NCBI GenBank assembly: GCA_038030265.1
Contig: CM075939.1
Location: 22,921,253-22,985,252 of the forward strand
From: Corythucha ciliata
Lineage: Eukaryota; Arthropoda; Insecta; Hemiptera; Tingidae
Direction of reading: 5' to 3'
DNA: 64,000 bases
The notes under the pieces were generated by a model that saw only the letters and a list, made by a program, of their open reading frames with translations, did no database searches and had not been told where the DNA came from. This document shows, piece by piece, positions 1 through 10,375 of this stretch. Position numbers and translations under genes: made by a program. The stretch's first letter is position 1; every line of letters starts with the position of its first letter.

Positions 1-273
1 ACGTAGAATTTGCGAATTCAACCACTACAAAAAAAAAGTGGATTTGGCACTCGGGATCATTTTAGAGGGCACGTCTCTTTTAAACAACAAATTTTGTGGA
101 ATTACCCTTTACTGTGCACAATTTTGCGCGCTTTCCACACTCGAGAAGCCAATTTCGCTGGATTGACTCCCAAAAAAGTCAACTTCGCGGGGTTGAACAG
201 TCAAAAAATCCAATTTCACGAGATTGAATTGACCAAAAAGCTATGTGGTTGGGCGTGCTGCTGAGACGAGCAA
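1..273 (-). repeat. Family A degenerate ~30-bp tandem repeat
   Basis: Successive units of about 30-31 bp, each reading roughly CCAATTTCGCGGGTTG then an A-rich spacer (clear units at about 150-240: caatttcgctgg, caacttcgcgggg, caatttcacgag). On the opposite strand the core reads CGCGAAATTGG. Short open frames here are by-products of the repeat. No gene seen. Confidence 0.55.
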
Positions 274-1028
274 AGTGCCCATATACGAATCCTCACGGAT
301 AGCCAGGCTGCCATTAAGGCACTAACGGCTCCGATAGTGAGCTCCGGGCTTGTACGGGACTGCCGCCAAAGCCTTTGTCTGCTGGCCCAGGATAATAAGG
401 TAAGCCTTGAATGGGTACCGGGACACAATGGTATCTACGGGAACGAGCAGGCAGACTCCTTGGCCAGGGAGGGTTCGAATGGAGACTTCACTGGCCCGGA
501 GCCGGCGCTCGGCGTCCCGCCATCGGATGGCGATAGCCAAGTGGGTTAATGCCCAGGCGACTATTCGCTGGCAGAGACTGGAGGGACATCAGCAGAGTAA
601 GCGCATGGTCGAAGGACCGTGCAGGAGGCTTACGAGCAAACTGCTCCGACTTAGCCGGAGAGACCTTAGAACGGTGGTAGGCCTTATCACAGGATTCTGC
701 CAGCTCCGTTATCATCTACACCGCATTGGGGTAACCCCCCCGTAATCCCCGGTGTGCAGACTGTGTGGGGAAGAAGACGAGACCGCCTATCACATCGTGC
801 TCGAATGTGAGGCGCTCGCGGGCCGCCGGCTCAGCATCTTCGGGGCCGACCTACTCTCGAGGGTGCTCCGACCGGCGAAACTCTAGCCGAGGACCTCCTA
901 AACCTTGTCAGAGGGAAGGGGATCCTGGACTAGATCCACAGACCCAGGGGAAGCACAATAATCCACCTAGGATTCCGTGCCGGGGGGGCAACCCTCCTAC
1001 CCGTGGGTGTTGTTTCAACAAAAAAAAA
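274..1028 (+). pseudogene. Decayed 3' end of a non-LTR retrotransposon (RNase H and C-terminal zinc finger)
   Basis: The frame from about 280 reads ILTDSQAAIKAL, the second-aspartate block of a retrotransposon RNase H, then LEWVPGHNGIYGNEQAD, the His/Asn-Asp block. The frame is then lost near 500. A second frame (about 500-745) carries LRTVVGLITGFCQLRYHLH, and a third (about 752-815) carries CRLCGEEDETAYHIVLEC, a Cys-x2-Cys-x8-His-x4-Cys finger typical of the pol C-terminus in I/Jockey/R1-type elements. A last block ends at a stop near 931, followed by a short 3' UTR and an A-run at about 1020-1028. At least three frameshifts make it non-functional. Endonuclease and reverse transcriptase are absent, consistent with 5' truncation at about 274. 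It is a different, more GC-rich family than the element at 9556-16958. Confidence 0.8.
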
Positions 1029-2040
1029 TGTGATTGGGCTCTTTTGAAGCCCAAACTTCGTGGATTTGGCACTCAAAGAACCCAATTTTGTAATTCAAAA
1101 ACCAATTTCACTTTTGGCTCCTTAAAAAAGCAATTACGCCGGATCAGCCCTTCCAACAAATTCGCGGGGTAGGCACGCTTTAAAAGCCAACTTCACGGAT
1201 TTCACACCTTAAAAATAAATCCAGGGTATTGACTCGCTATTTCCCAGGGAAATAGCCAAAATTTTCCAGTGGATGACCATTCGCAGCTCAACACTTGAAA
1301 TTGGCTCATCCAAAAAAACCTAGTTCTCAGGTCCAGCTGATTGATAAATACTGCGCGGCGTTGGCTCACACGAGACACATTCTGTTGCTACCAGTGAGTG
1401 AGAGATAAAAGGCACCCTGAGAAAGTGTACAACTGCGTGGTTGCCGCCGGGGGGCGCGTGCCCCCTTTACACTTGTTTCGATGATCTGGTGTCAGAACGA
1501 AATAGGAAGTTGAAAAAATACTTATTTTAGAATGGATTGGTAGTATTTTCCGTTAATCGAAAGCAGTTATTGTGGTAAAACTTTATGTTGGATGCTGGCA
1601 ATAATAGCAACTTTAGAGTTAGAGGGGAAGCGATATTGTGCAAATGGTGATCAAACAAATGTGATTTTGGTTTTTTAAAGAGCCAAATCCACGACATTTG
1701 GTTATATTAATTCCAATTATATTCCAAATATATTAATTAATTCTGGCAAAATTGAAATTTGAAAGATCCAAAAGGACGAATTTTGTTTTTTTCGTCGTTC
1801 GTTTTTTGCCAAATTACTTTTCCGGTTTTACCGAACTTGCGAAACTGATTTTGGAACGATCTAAAGCCAAAAAAGTAGGTTCTTAATTGAGCGAAAACCC
1901 CCCGAAAACCCGAGGTTGACGTTTGAAGGAGCCAATTAATCCAATAAATTTGGTTATGAAAGAGAGAGAGCCATCAAAACCAGCGTTTTGAATAGCAAAA
2001 CCCACAAAATTGGGTTTTATAAAATTGAGACCTTGAGGGC
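1029..2040. repeat. Family A repeats mixed with unassigned sequence
   Basis: 1030-1340 holds about ten degenerate family A units (for example ccaattttgtaatt, ccaatttcactttt, cgccggatcagccc). 1341-1660 shows nothing recognisable. 1665-2040 again has A-like units with the core on the other strand (cacaaaattgggttttat). No coding signal. Confidence 0.4.
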
Positions 2041-2059
2041 CGTACTCAGGTCGCTACTT

Positions 2060-2340
2060 AAGGCCCGTATTCATAGTCGCTACTTAAGTTAAAATTTTCC
2101 TAAGTAAAAGTAAATTCAGTTTTTTTTGGAATAAAATAACCTGTTTTGACGCCCACTCAGGGAAATTTAAGTTTAAAGGCCCGTTCACAAGCTCTATGTT
2201 TGTGTTGTGTGGTATCTGTGCAACCTATAAAAATGCTTCATTTTTCGAGGGAACAAATTTGTTTGGCTGCATAGACTCCACAGAACGTAAACATAGAGCT
2301 TGTGAAAGGGCCTTAAGAAATGTCTATGAATAAGGGCCTA
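2060..2340. mobile_element. MITE X, TIR GGCCCGTATTCATAG, carrying a nested MITE
   Basis: The left end TTAAGGCCCGTATTCATAG (about 2058-2076) is matched by the inverted right end CTATGAATAAGGGCC (about 2324-2338). The interior TAAGTTAAAATTTTCCTAAG and GACGCCCACT recurs at 2482-2550 and 34800-34905, so the family is multi-copy. No coding capacity. It is interrupted by another MITE at 2177-2312. Confidence 0.6.
2177..2312. mobile_element. MITE Y nested in MITE X, TTAA flanks
   Basis: About 135 bp with inverted ends GGCCCGTTCACAAGCTC (2178) and GAGCTTGTGAAAGGGCC (to 2312). TTAA lies on both sides (2173-2176 and 2313-2316), a piggyBac-like target preference. A half-copy with the same subterminal sequence (GTTCACAAGCTCTGTG) is at 5461-5550 and a related arm is at 29035-29150. 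Confidence 0.6.
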
Positions 2341-2480
2341 AGAGCCGTACTCAGAAACCCACCTTAACCTTTACAACTCCTTTAAGCGCTTCAAAACAGA
2401 TGACACATTTTTATAAACCATCACATTTTTCAACTCCTTTAGTAAAGGCTTCGTAAAGGTGGGTTTCTGAATACGGCCCT
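2341..2480. mobile_element. MITE Z copy 1
   Basis: Inverted ends GCCGTACTCAGAAACCCACC and GGTGGGTTTCTGAATACGGC enclose a 140-bp non-coding hairpin. It lies inside a second partial MITE X copy (X-like interior resumes at 2482). Related copies are at 3424-3553 and 3561-3706. Confidence 0.65.
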
Positions 2481-2611
2481 AAGTTAAAATTCTCCTAAGT
2501 AAAAATAAAATCTGTTGGGAAAAAATCATCTGTTTGGAAGCCCACTTAAGCTTCGGTTTCCTAAGAAAGCGGTGCCGTGGTATTGCGGAGTATTGAAGAG
2601 AACTTGTATGC

Positions 2612-3080
2612 GAGCCAAAAATCTCCCCTAGTGGGCGGGGTCTATTCAGGTCACTAGTGTAGCACTAGCAAAACAATGGAACGGACCTTTCATACACCAC
2701 CTGAATGCTATTGGTCGGAAGGCTTCAAATTTGATTTTAAAAAAAAAAATTCTTAAAGCGGGAATCGTGATAATTTCATATGATTGGGTATTTTTATTTT
2801 CTGGCCACGCCTACTATAGTTAAGGCACTATAAAACACGAGTACTGCAACACGGAAATCGGCGCCATACTTGGTCCCTCATATGATTGTAATAATCACCT
2901 GATCTCATTGAAAAGTAGAATCTTTTTATTTATTTTGACCGCGTTTCGCGTTTGTTTGCTGTTACGATGACTGCTTTTTCATTCATGATATTGTGTTTAC
3001 CCTAACGACTGAGGGACCTGTTGCAGTACCTGTGATTTAAAGGTTCTCTACTGTACTATACTAGGGATTATTTTTGGCTC
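2612..3080. mobile_element. TIR element, ends GAGCCAAAAATC / GATTATTTTTGGCTC
   Basis: Left end GAGCCAAAAATCTCCCCTAG at 2612; inverted right end ACTAGGGATTATTTTTGGCTC-like ending at 3080. About 470 bp, no credible ORF. A shorter relative with the same left end and interior lies at 3182-3364. Confidence 0.6.
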
Positions 3081-3181
3081 CTCCTCCATCACATATGGAC
3101 TTGTGGGGGGGTGGAAGCATCTCCATGGCTAGAAACATGGAGGAAAGAAACATACGGAGAGACTCAAGTGAACTGATAGGC

Positions 3182-3364
3182 GAGCCAAAAATCTCCCCTA
3201 GTGGGCGGGGCCAATTTATACACCACCTGAATGCCAATGGTCGGAAGGCTTCAAATCTGTTTTTTTTTCTATTATTTTCTTTTTTTAAGCGGGAATCGTG
3301 CTGAATTTCATATGATTGAATATTTTTATTTTCTGGCCACGCATACTAGGGGTAATTTGTGGCT
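3182..3364. mobile_element. Internally deleted relative of the 2612-3080 element
   Basis: It begins with the same 20 bases as 2612, shares the interior block ACACCACCTGAATGC and GGTCGGAAGGCTTCAAAT, and ends ACTAGGGG...TGTGGCTC. About 183 bp, so it lacks roughly 290 bp of the longer copy. Confidence 0.6.
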
Positions 3365-3423
3365 CCCTCACATACGGCACCACTTTCCTAGGAAACCCAA
3401 GCGTCAGGGAAATTTAATTTCAT

Positions 3424-3706
3424 GGCCCGTATTTAGAAACCAACCTTAAACTTTACGTCTCCTTTAAGCGCTTCGAAACAGATGACACATTTTTATAAAC
3501 CATCACATTTTTCAACTCCTTAAGTAAAGGCTGGGTGTCTGAATACGGCCCTAAGAAATGTCTAATATGGACCTCAGAGACCTTCCTTAACTTTAAGGCC
3601 TCCTTAAAGTACTTCAAAACAGGTGATACATTTTAATATACCGCATGATCTTTGCACAACTTAAGTTAAGGCTCAGATAAGGAAAGTCTCTGAATACGGC
3701 CATGAG
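3424..3706. mobile_element. MITE Z copies 2 and 3
   Basis: Copy 2 (3424-3553) runs from GGCCCGTATTTAGAAACC to CTGAATACGGCCC. Copy 3 (3561-3706) is more decayed, from GACCTCAGAGACCTTCC to AGTCTCTGAATACGGCC. Both share the interior CAAAACAG(A/G)TGA(C/T)ACATTTT with copy 1. Confidence 0.55.
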
Positions 3707-3828
3707 AGTACGTAATTTTCGAATAGGTAAGCTAAACCAGCGAAACTGAATTTAGAAAGAGCTAATGCCATGACAATTGTTGAAATTCTCATTGGCCATG
3801 TTCTCGTGGAGTTTTCAGACGTCCGGGA

Positions 3829-4060
3829 GATGCAGTTGTTGTCTCTCCACAAAAAAATTGCTTGTTTTTCTTCCTTAATTGGTCTAATCGATTTTCAGCC
3901 TGTCCACGCCATCATCAGGACCATTATTTAAAATAAGATTCGTTTGTCGTCCGCACTCGGTTGTAGAAAATTAACGAGCGTGGACGACACACGAAACCAA
4001 TAGCCAAAGACACCAATAAAGAAAGAAAAACAAACATTTTTGTGGAGGCACAACTGCATC
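3829..4060. mobile_element. Hairpin MITE, ends GATGCAGTTG / CAACTGCATC
   Basis: Left arm GATGCAGTTG...TCCACAAAAAAATTGCTTG (3829-3915) is inverted at about 3975-4060 (CAAACATTTTTGTGGAGGCA then CAACTGCATC). About 85-bp arms with a ~60-bp loop; no ORF. Confidence 0.6.
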
Positions 4061-5141
4061 ACCCGGGCCAAAGTCATATGGATTACAAGTCGCGTCGCTT
4101 TCAACAAGACACGGTCCTGAAGCATTTTGGGAAAATCGATCCCGATAGAGGCCTCTGCAATTCTTACTTTATTCAATTACCCCGGGAGGCTTCTGCTCTC
4201 AAATTTGTTGAAAATTTGTAATTATCACTTTGTTTCACACCTAGGAATACGTCATCGGACACTGTAGACTCGTCTCGGCCCTTGACCATTTTTATGCAGG
4301 ATGTTCCGAATCAAGCACGGACCTTATTTGCAATCGAAAATGCCAAATACATCATAGCCCGAAACTCAATTGTTTCTGAGATATGATATTCCAAACGTTT
4401 TAAAAGGCATATATCTCTTTTCTTAGTCTTCCAAACGAACTTTTGTCGACCTCTGACGCAAGATTCGAAAATAGCACATATGTTTCTGTCAGAAATGACA
4501 ATTTCAGGGATAGTTCTTCCTATTTTGTCACGGCAACTGCGGTTCACAACTGGACAAATCAGAGATTTTTAATTTAATTTAATTTGTTGCAAAGGTAGCC
4601 CCCCCCCCCTTTATCGTTAACCACCATCACTACGGGTGTTCCGGTTTGATGGGTCTACTAACTCGTTACCCTAATCATCCTTTCAACATGCAGTACTACT
4701 TCAGTATTTTAACCTGGAGTGCTTTGCAGCATTGATCCTGCGTCTTTCACATCATTTAGTTTTAATGTCATGATCGTTTTGACGAGATGTTCGTTGAAAC
4801 TGTAACGAAGGGACAAAAACACGAAGAGAACAAGTAACGTCAGGAAGAAGAACGCACAATTTTTCAGCTTCTTTGGGTGGTGGTGGGGGGGAATCCGACT
4901 CTCCCACCCCGAAGAAGTAGCCTTCAGTACGACCCTGGTCTTCAAAGTATATAATTTCTGCTCTGCAGTTCACAAAGGGCTAAAATAAAGGAGCCATGTA
5001 AACTGAACTTGAATAAAGTAGGTAAAGAACGCAGTGCTCTCTTCTGGGATTAAAAATGAGAAATTTATTTGAGACCGCTGATTTAGGGCGGGAGGGGGTG
5101 GAGTGGTGCAACTTGTAATCCATATGACTTTGACCCGGGCC
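4061..5141. repeat. Inverted 30-bp ends bounding 1.08 kb of unassigned DNA
   Basis: CCCGGGCCAAAGTCATATGG at 4062 is repeated inverted as CCATATGACTTTGACCCGGG at about 5120-5139, extending to ATTACAAGT on the inner side. This looks like the TIRs of a further element of about 1.08 kb abutting the hairpin at 3829-4060. The interior has no recognisable protein. A poly-C tract of 11 lies at 4599-4609. Confidence 0.45.
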
Positions 5142-7472
5142 ATGAAAATTAGTTTATGAAAAAAAGTGAAAATACGTAAAATTAAGGTGTGACGTAGCAA
5201 AAATTGGTGAAATTGTGTTTTGAAGGAGCTAAATCCACGACATTTGGTTATGAAGATATCCGTGGCGAAATTGTGGTTTTGAAAGGGCCAAAGTCATGAT
5301 ATTTAGGCCCATTTTCACAAAAAAAAATTAATCTCGTTTAAAGTTGATCCCGATTAGTTGCCAATAATGACCCATGTGAATTCTGATATAAGTGTTTACA
5401 TTGTAATCGTGATTAGTTGTTGGTCGTGGTTTAAGAAGTTGGTGAAATTGGGCCTTAAGGCCAGTTCACAAGCTCTGTGCAATGCGTCTGTGGAGTCTAT
5501 GTAACCTATCAAAATGCTTCATTTTTCGAGGGAATAAATTTGTAAACGAATATTTCGTCTAGTCGTAGGGGGTCAACCGAAAAATGAGTTGCCAGTGACC
5601 TGAATCAGCGACATGCCCACGAGAAACGGTCAGTAAGATGCGTGGGGAGGCAAGGAAGGGCTGCACGCCACAATTACGCTCACCTGCATTTCTCAGACGG
5701 GTTGGGCAATGAAGCCGAAGTTTAAAAGTTGTCCTTGTTGTGCATAAAAGTGGATGTAATTTAGGTCCATCAGTGTTCTTCGACCAGAATCCCGGGACTA
5801 GCCTAAGGTCCTTTGCACATTAGGAAAAAAAAGTCGCCCAGGTGCGGCGTCGGACTGTTGCAGTAAAAATACATAGGACTCTATGGGGCCTTTCACATTT
5901 GGCGCCGACGCGGGAGACGTCTCACCCCCGAGAAAAAATACGCTGGCACGAGCGATAGGTGTTTTTTTTTTAGGCGTCGAAAGGGGCTAATTCAACGTCG
6001 ACAGCGAGATATTCTTGCTCCATGTGGGCGCTTAGAGGGAGAATAATGAGCTCTGCTGCTGTAGTCGAAAACTCTCATTTTAACAAAGAATTTCTAAACA
6101 TAGCTCTAGCTTTAGAGATTTTTAAAAAAATTCACAACTGAAAAGAATCCCCGCGGCAATTTTATTACATCGATTCCAGTATTACTAACAAATGGTATTC
6201 TTCAAACACTGAAACACTCTGCAGCCCAAACAACATGGCTTTCACTTCTCTCAAAGCAATATTGTAAAATTATCACAATTTCAAAATAGGGCCCCAGTTC
6301 TTTAAACGTTTGTGATTAACGCTTAAACTCAAAATTTGAATTTTACGCTTATCACGACGTCACATAATCGTTAACGTTAACCGTCAGACGGTTATGCAAT
6401 AACTCTTTACGCATTGTGATTAGGGTTTAATCTCTTGCTCAACTTAAAGCTAAAGGGAACTTAAAAACTCACGTGGTCGGCGTGGGCCTCAGTTTAAATG
6501 AGCCAAACCCACGAAATGTTGCTGTTGAGAAATCAATAATCCCTAAAATTCGAATTTTAACGAGACGAATCCAATATTTTGTTTTGAACGATCGATATTT
6601 GGGATTCAAAACAGGTTTAGTGCAAGGAGCCAAACGCGTATGATTTTATTTTGGATCAGATTTTGAGCCAAAATGACTGATTTTCCGGTAAAATGTTCCT
6701 GATTCTGAGGCCGAAATTCTAATTAAATTAAATCATCTAACACCACACCACACTCACCCAGAATATTATTGAGCAGACCTCAGACACTGCGATAAAATAT
6801 CCGGTTTTTGGGAACCAGAGACAATGGGCCTTCGGGCTGTTGTTTTTTACAAGAAGATTAAGAAATATGGCAAATTGCGGATAAGTAGGGAGTGGGGGAG
6901 CTGACCGCCACACCCGTCACTCAGCCCACAGGCATAAAATCGCCCATGCTACGCGGCACTCATGTATCAAGTCACTCCAGCTCCCTGATGGCTTCAGAGA
7001 CTAAATAAAGAGTATACGTCACGAAATTGAAAATTTCTGACCCCAAAGAGGTTGTGAGGCCATTTTTTGCCCTGAACAGTTCCTCAGAGAGATATGGTCT
7101 AATTGTCAGTTTTTGGAACACTCAGCCCGTCCAACCAATCATGCTCGTTCGTACTATTAACGTTGGGCTAAACTTGCGATTTAGACGCTTAAATACACGT
7201 TCTAGGTGAACCAATCACGAGGGTTGAATTTCATGTTACAGTTTAATTGTGCGTTTTTGGGGTATAAAGTCCCTTTACAGGCCATTTCGTCAAAATGCCC
7301 GTTTCGAGGAATTGTTTATTGGTCATTTTTGTGGCGAAAAACGGCATTTCCAGCAAAAGGAAATCGCCCAGCCGACAACGCTGGAGTTCAAGGAACAGCC
7401 TCGATCCACGCGGCTCTCGCCGGCCGTCCTCACTGTCTTAATTCCCCAATTCAGGTCAAGATCTATGGGCGA
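5142..7472. other. Intergenic DNA, no gene recognised
   Basis: Family A units occur at 5200-5300 and 6480-6720, and a MITE Y fragment at 5461-5550. The remaining short open frames lack family similarity, splice logic or length. Base composition becomes less AT-rich from about 7300. Confidence 0.4.
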
Positions 7473-8008
7473 TCATAGTGCACGGTTCGTGATCCACCAG
7501 CTCTGTACTAACGGCCAAATGCACTTTGATGCATTAGGTATATTTAGTGGCCGAGCCAATATGTATGACCTTACATCTGTAATATAAGGGAGGCGCGGAG
7601 ACAAACGAACAGTTTTCGGACGATTCACAGTGTTTTGAAATCATCTTGGACGCCCGGCTCGCACCTTTTAGCCTCGAAACCAGTTCAGTCTACTCAACGC
7701 AACAAATAGCAAGTAGGCGGTGTGCTAGTACGTAAGGTACAGTAAGGACAATGCATCCAGCACCCCCCCCCCCCCCGGTGTATTACACAACGCACTCCAC
7801 AAAACTACAGCTTCATAAAGTTAAATTTACCTGCTTTGTCCACGAAAACGACGTTCACAACTTGTTCCTCAGACTCTGGGTCTTTCCACTCGAACTCGCC
7901 GTGACTCAATGCCGCGCCCACTTGAAATCCTCTTATTTTGATCCAGTTGCAGTTGATACGGCGACCACTCAGAATTTGTTTACCAAAGAAGCGAACCGGC
8001 CAAATCAT
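7473..8008 (-). CDS. Candidate two-exon small gene, function unknown
   Basis: On the minus strand an open segment runs from ATG at 8008 (context GGGGCCATG) to a donor GCAG|GTAAAT at 7831. A matching acceptor ATTACAG lies at 7577, and joining the phases keeps the frame open for 34 more codons to a TGA at 7473-7475, giving 93 residues (178 + 104 nt). The first exon has protein-like composition (IWPVRFFGKQILSGRR, FEWKDPESEEQVV, VVFVDKA). I do not recognise the family; no signal peptide or membrane span is evident. The frame is also open for 10 codons upstream of the ATG, with a possible TTCAG acceptor near 8026, so the true start may lie in an earlier exon. A plus-strand open frame at 7249-7587 overlaps exon 2, so either or neither may be real. 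Confidence 0.28.
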
Positions 8009-8038
8009 GGCCCCATTTGAAGGCAAGACGCTGAACAC

Positions 8039-9204
8039 CGTAGCTCCTTCTCGTTAACGTCAATAATATTAAATTCAACGTATGTGTTGTGTTGTCAAGC
8101 TAAAATTGCGAAAAATTTGAGTAATGTTTAAAAAAGTGATAAAGAAAAAATTGCATAAGAAACCTATCAGTGATAACTGAAACATCCCTTGATCAGCTGA
8201 CATGAACAAATTAACCACCGTTGCGTTGATCGTTTATGCACGGTTTACTTGACGTGTGTTGGCGTCTTTTTGATCATTTTGTTGTCGAGAATTTTGTGTG
8301 TGTAGACTTTGATGGTAGTTTGACATTTCTAAATTCTATCTGAAAGGTAAAAAGGCAATACTCTCCATTTCTTAAGCTTGTAATATTTTTGTGTGTGTAA
8401 CTTGGGCCTTTCTACTTGGAGCTTCCACGAAATCTCCTAATTTTAAGATCGTCTCCTTGTGTGACCCTAGAATTCTTGCTTTTCTGATCTTCTAAAGCGA
8501 CTAGGCATAGTTTCATTTGATACGAGAAAGGGGGGCTTAATTACTGTGTATACCATTCGGCCCACTTCAGAAAGCTTTGTCCAACGCTTACACAAACGAG
8601 ACGATTCATTCCATTGCCAAACAAAGCGCGTTGATTTACTGATTCGCCACCCCCTCCCCCAGCACGATCAATTCCTCGTATTCAACCAGTTCAGCTAACG
8701 TATTCAATGCTTGCTTCGTCCCCCTCGGACATGCCCTTTTTAGATTCATGACACGGCGGAACTTCACATTGTTTCATCACATTTTTCGGTCTAGAAATAT
8801 CCGTCTGCTTTCTGGAAGGGTTTGACGTTTAAGAGCGGTCTTATAGCCGTACTCCCCCCCCCCCCTGTCAGGTTCCATGGATAATTTGGCAGAAATTAGA
8901 CTAATTAATTATTCAGCAATATCGTTTAAGGGCCGATTAGAACTCACCCTATAATTACGGGAAAGTGATTTTCAGCGAGTCAGTGCAAAATCATAGCGAA
9001 TTTTTTTGGGCGTGAAATAAGAAAGCGGTAAGAACTCTGCGAGGTTATGACCCACCTCCTTGCAGAGCTTCCAGACGCCTCTGTGAAGGAGACCGCAGGT
9101 TCAAAATTCCGACGATGCCCAAGAATCGCGCTTGGAAATAGCTTCAAATTAATCCCAAAACGTTATTTTTGTAAAGGGTGTCCAGTTTAGGTTGCGGATC
9201 TATA
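8039..9204. other. Intergenic DNA, nothing recognised
   Basis: No ORF, repeat family or inverted ends stand out. A poly-C tract of 12 is at 8854-8865. It ends at the TA target site (9203-9204) of the foldback transposon. Confidence 0.4.
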
Positions 9205-9606
9205 CAGGGTGTTTCTGAAATGGATGTCAATATTTAGGCTGGTTATTCTACGTCATAAAAAGTAATATTGACCCTAGTCCGATTCCTAATAGTTTCCGAG
9301 ATATTCACGGATTTAGTAGTTTTCAAAATGACCCTGTTTTCTTGAAGAAAATCAGCAACCAGATGAGTCACGTCAAATCTGATGGCACCGTTGGAAACCC
9401 ATACTTTTTTCTCCATCGTTCGGTGATATTTGCTTGAATTTCTCCCACTCCTACTGAGAAAATCAGCGTCAAACTTTAAATTGCTTTTAATGTTACCCAT
9501 GCAGACTAGGTTTTGAAGTCGATTTTCTCAGCAACAAGTGGTTTCCAAGATGACCGAAATGACAATTATTACGTAGGCTCCAACAACACCTCAAAGAATT
9601 TCTTTT

Positions 9607-10375
9607 TTGTACCGCTACCGCCGAGAAGATAACGGCCCTTTTCAAGTGTTCTTGGAAAGCTCAAATGAGAATAAATCTGGTGCGGGTCGCTTACATCCAA
9701 TGTCAATAGGCAAATTACTATTTGAATCTTTTCCAGAAATATCCAGGAATATCATTTCTTTAAAATCTATGGGCAGAAACAGAGTAGTGATAACTCTGGA
9801 CAATGCTCTGTCCGCAAACAAGGTCCTGCAGAATGAAAACTTAAAAACTAAAGGATTTAAGGTATATATGCCAAACTATCTTGCACAAAGGCGTGGGATT
9901 ATCCGAGGAGTAGAGAAAGACCTAACTGAGGAGGAAATAAAGAAGGTTATTAGGGGCCCAGATGGGGAATCATTGGATGTATTTCAAGTAAAACGATTGA
10001 ATCGGCGCATCACAGTTCCGGAGGGGAAGGGGACATATGAGCCCACATTTTCTGTCGCCTTTAGTATAAGGGGTCAGATCCTTCCGGCCCATGTTATTAT
10101 ACACTATGTAGCCTGCAAGGTTCAGCCCTACGTACAGCGAGTAATTCAGTGCAGCAAATGCCTAAGATTCGGGCACTTTCAGGACCAGTGTAAGGGAAGC
10201 GGTTAGGTGCACTAAATGTGGAGAATCACACTCCCAAGAATCTTGCTCTGAGGGAACGGCAACTAAATGTGTTCATTGTAATGGGTCCCTTTTGGCGACC
10301 GACAGGTCCAAATGCCCTCAATTTCAGAAGGAGAAAAATATTCAAAAGATAATGAGCGAAAACAATCTGTCCTAA
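9607..10375 (+). pseudogene. Retrotransposon ORF1 (Gag-like, CCHC zinc knuckles)
   Basis: The first frame (to 10206) has a nucleic-acid-binding Gag-type region (SLKSMGRNRVVITLDNA, FKVYMPNYL, RGIIRGVEKDLTEEEIKK) and ends in a knuckle CSKCLRFGHFQDQC. A frameshift at about 10195-10206 moves into a second frame that supplies CTKCGESHSQESC and CVHCNGSLLATDRSKCP, the other two knuckles, before a stop at 10373-10375. Three consecutive knuckles are usual for ORF1 of I/Jockey/R1-type elements, where the protein packages the RNA. There is no ATG at the beginning of the open frame, so the native start is lost or upstream. 10376-10867 contains further degraded ORF1 C-terminal sequence. Confidence 0.75.

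Noticed and set aside
9243..9500. Minus-strand 85-codon frame and its mirror at 17697-17885
   Set aside because: Both are the inverted arms of FB-A. The similarity is nucleotide-level arm identity, not protein conservation.
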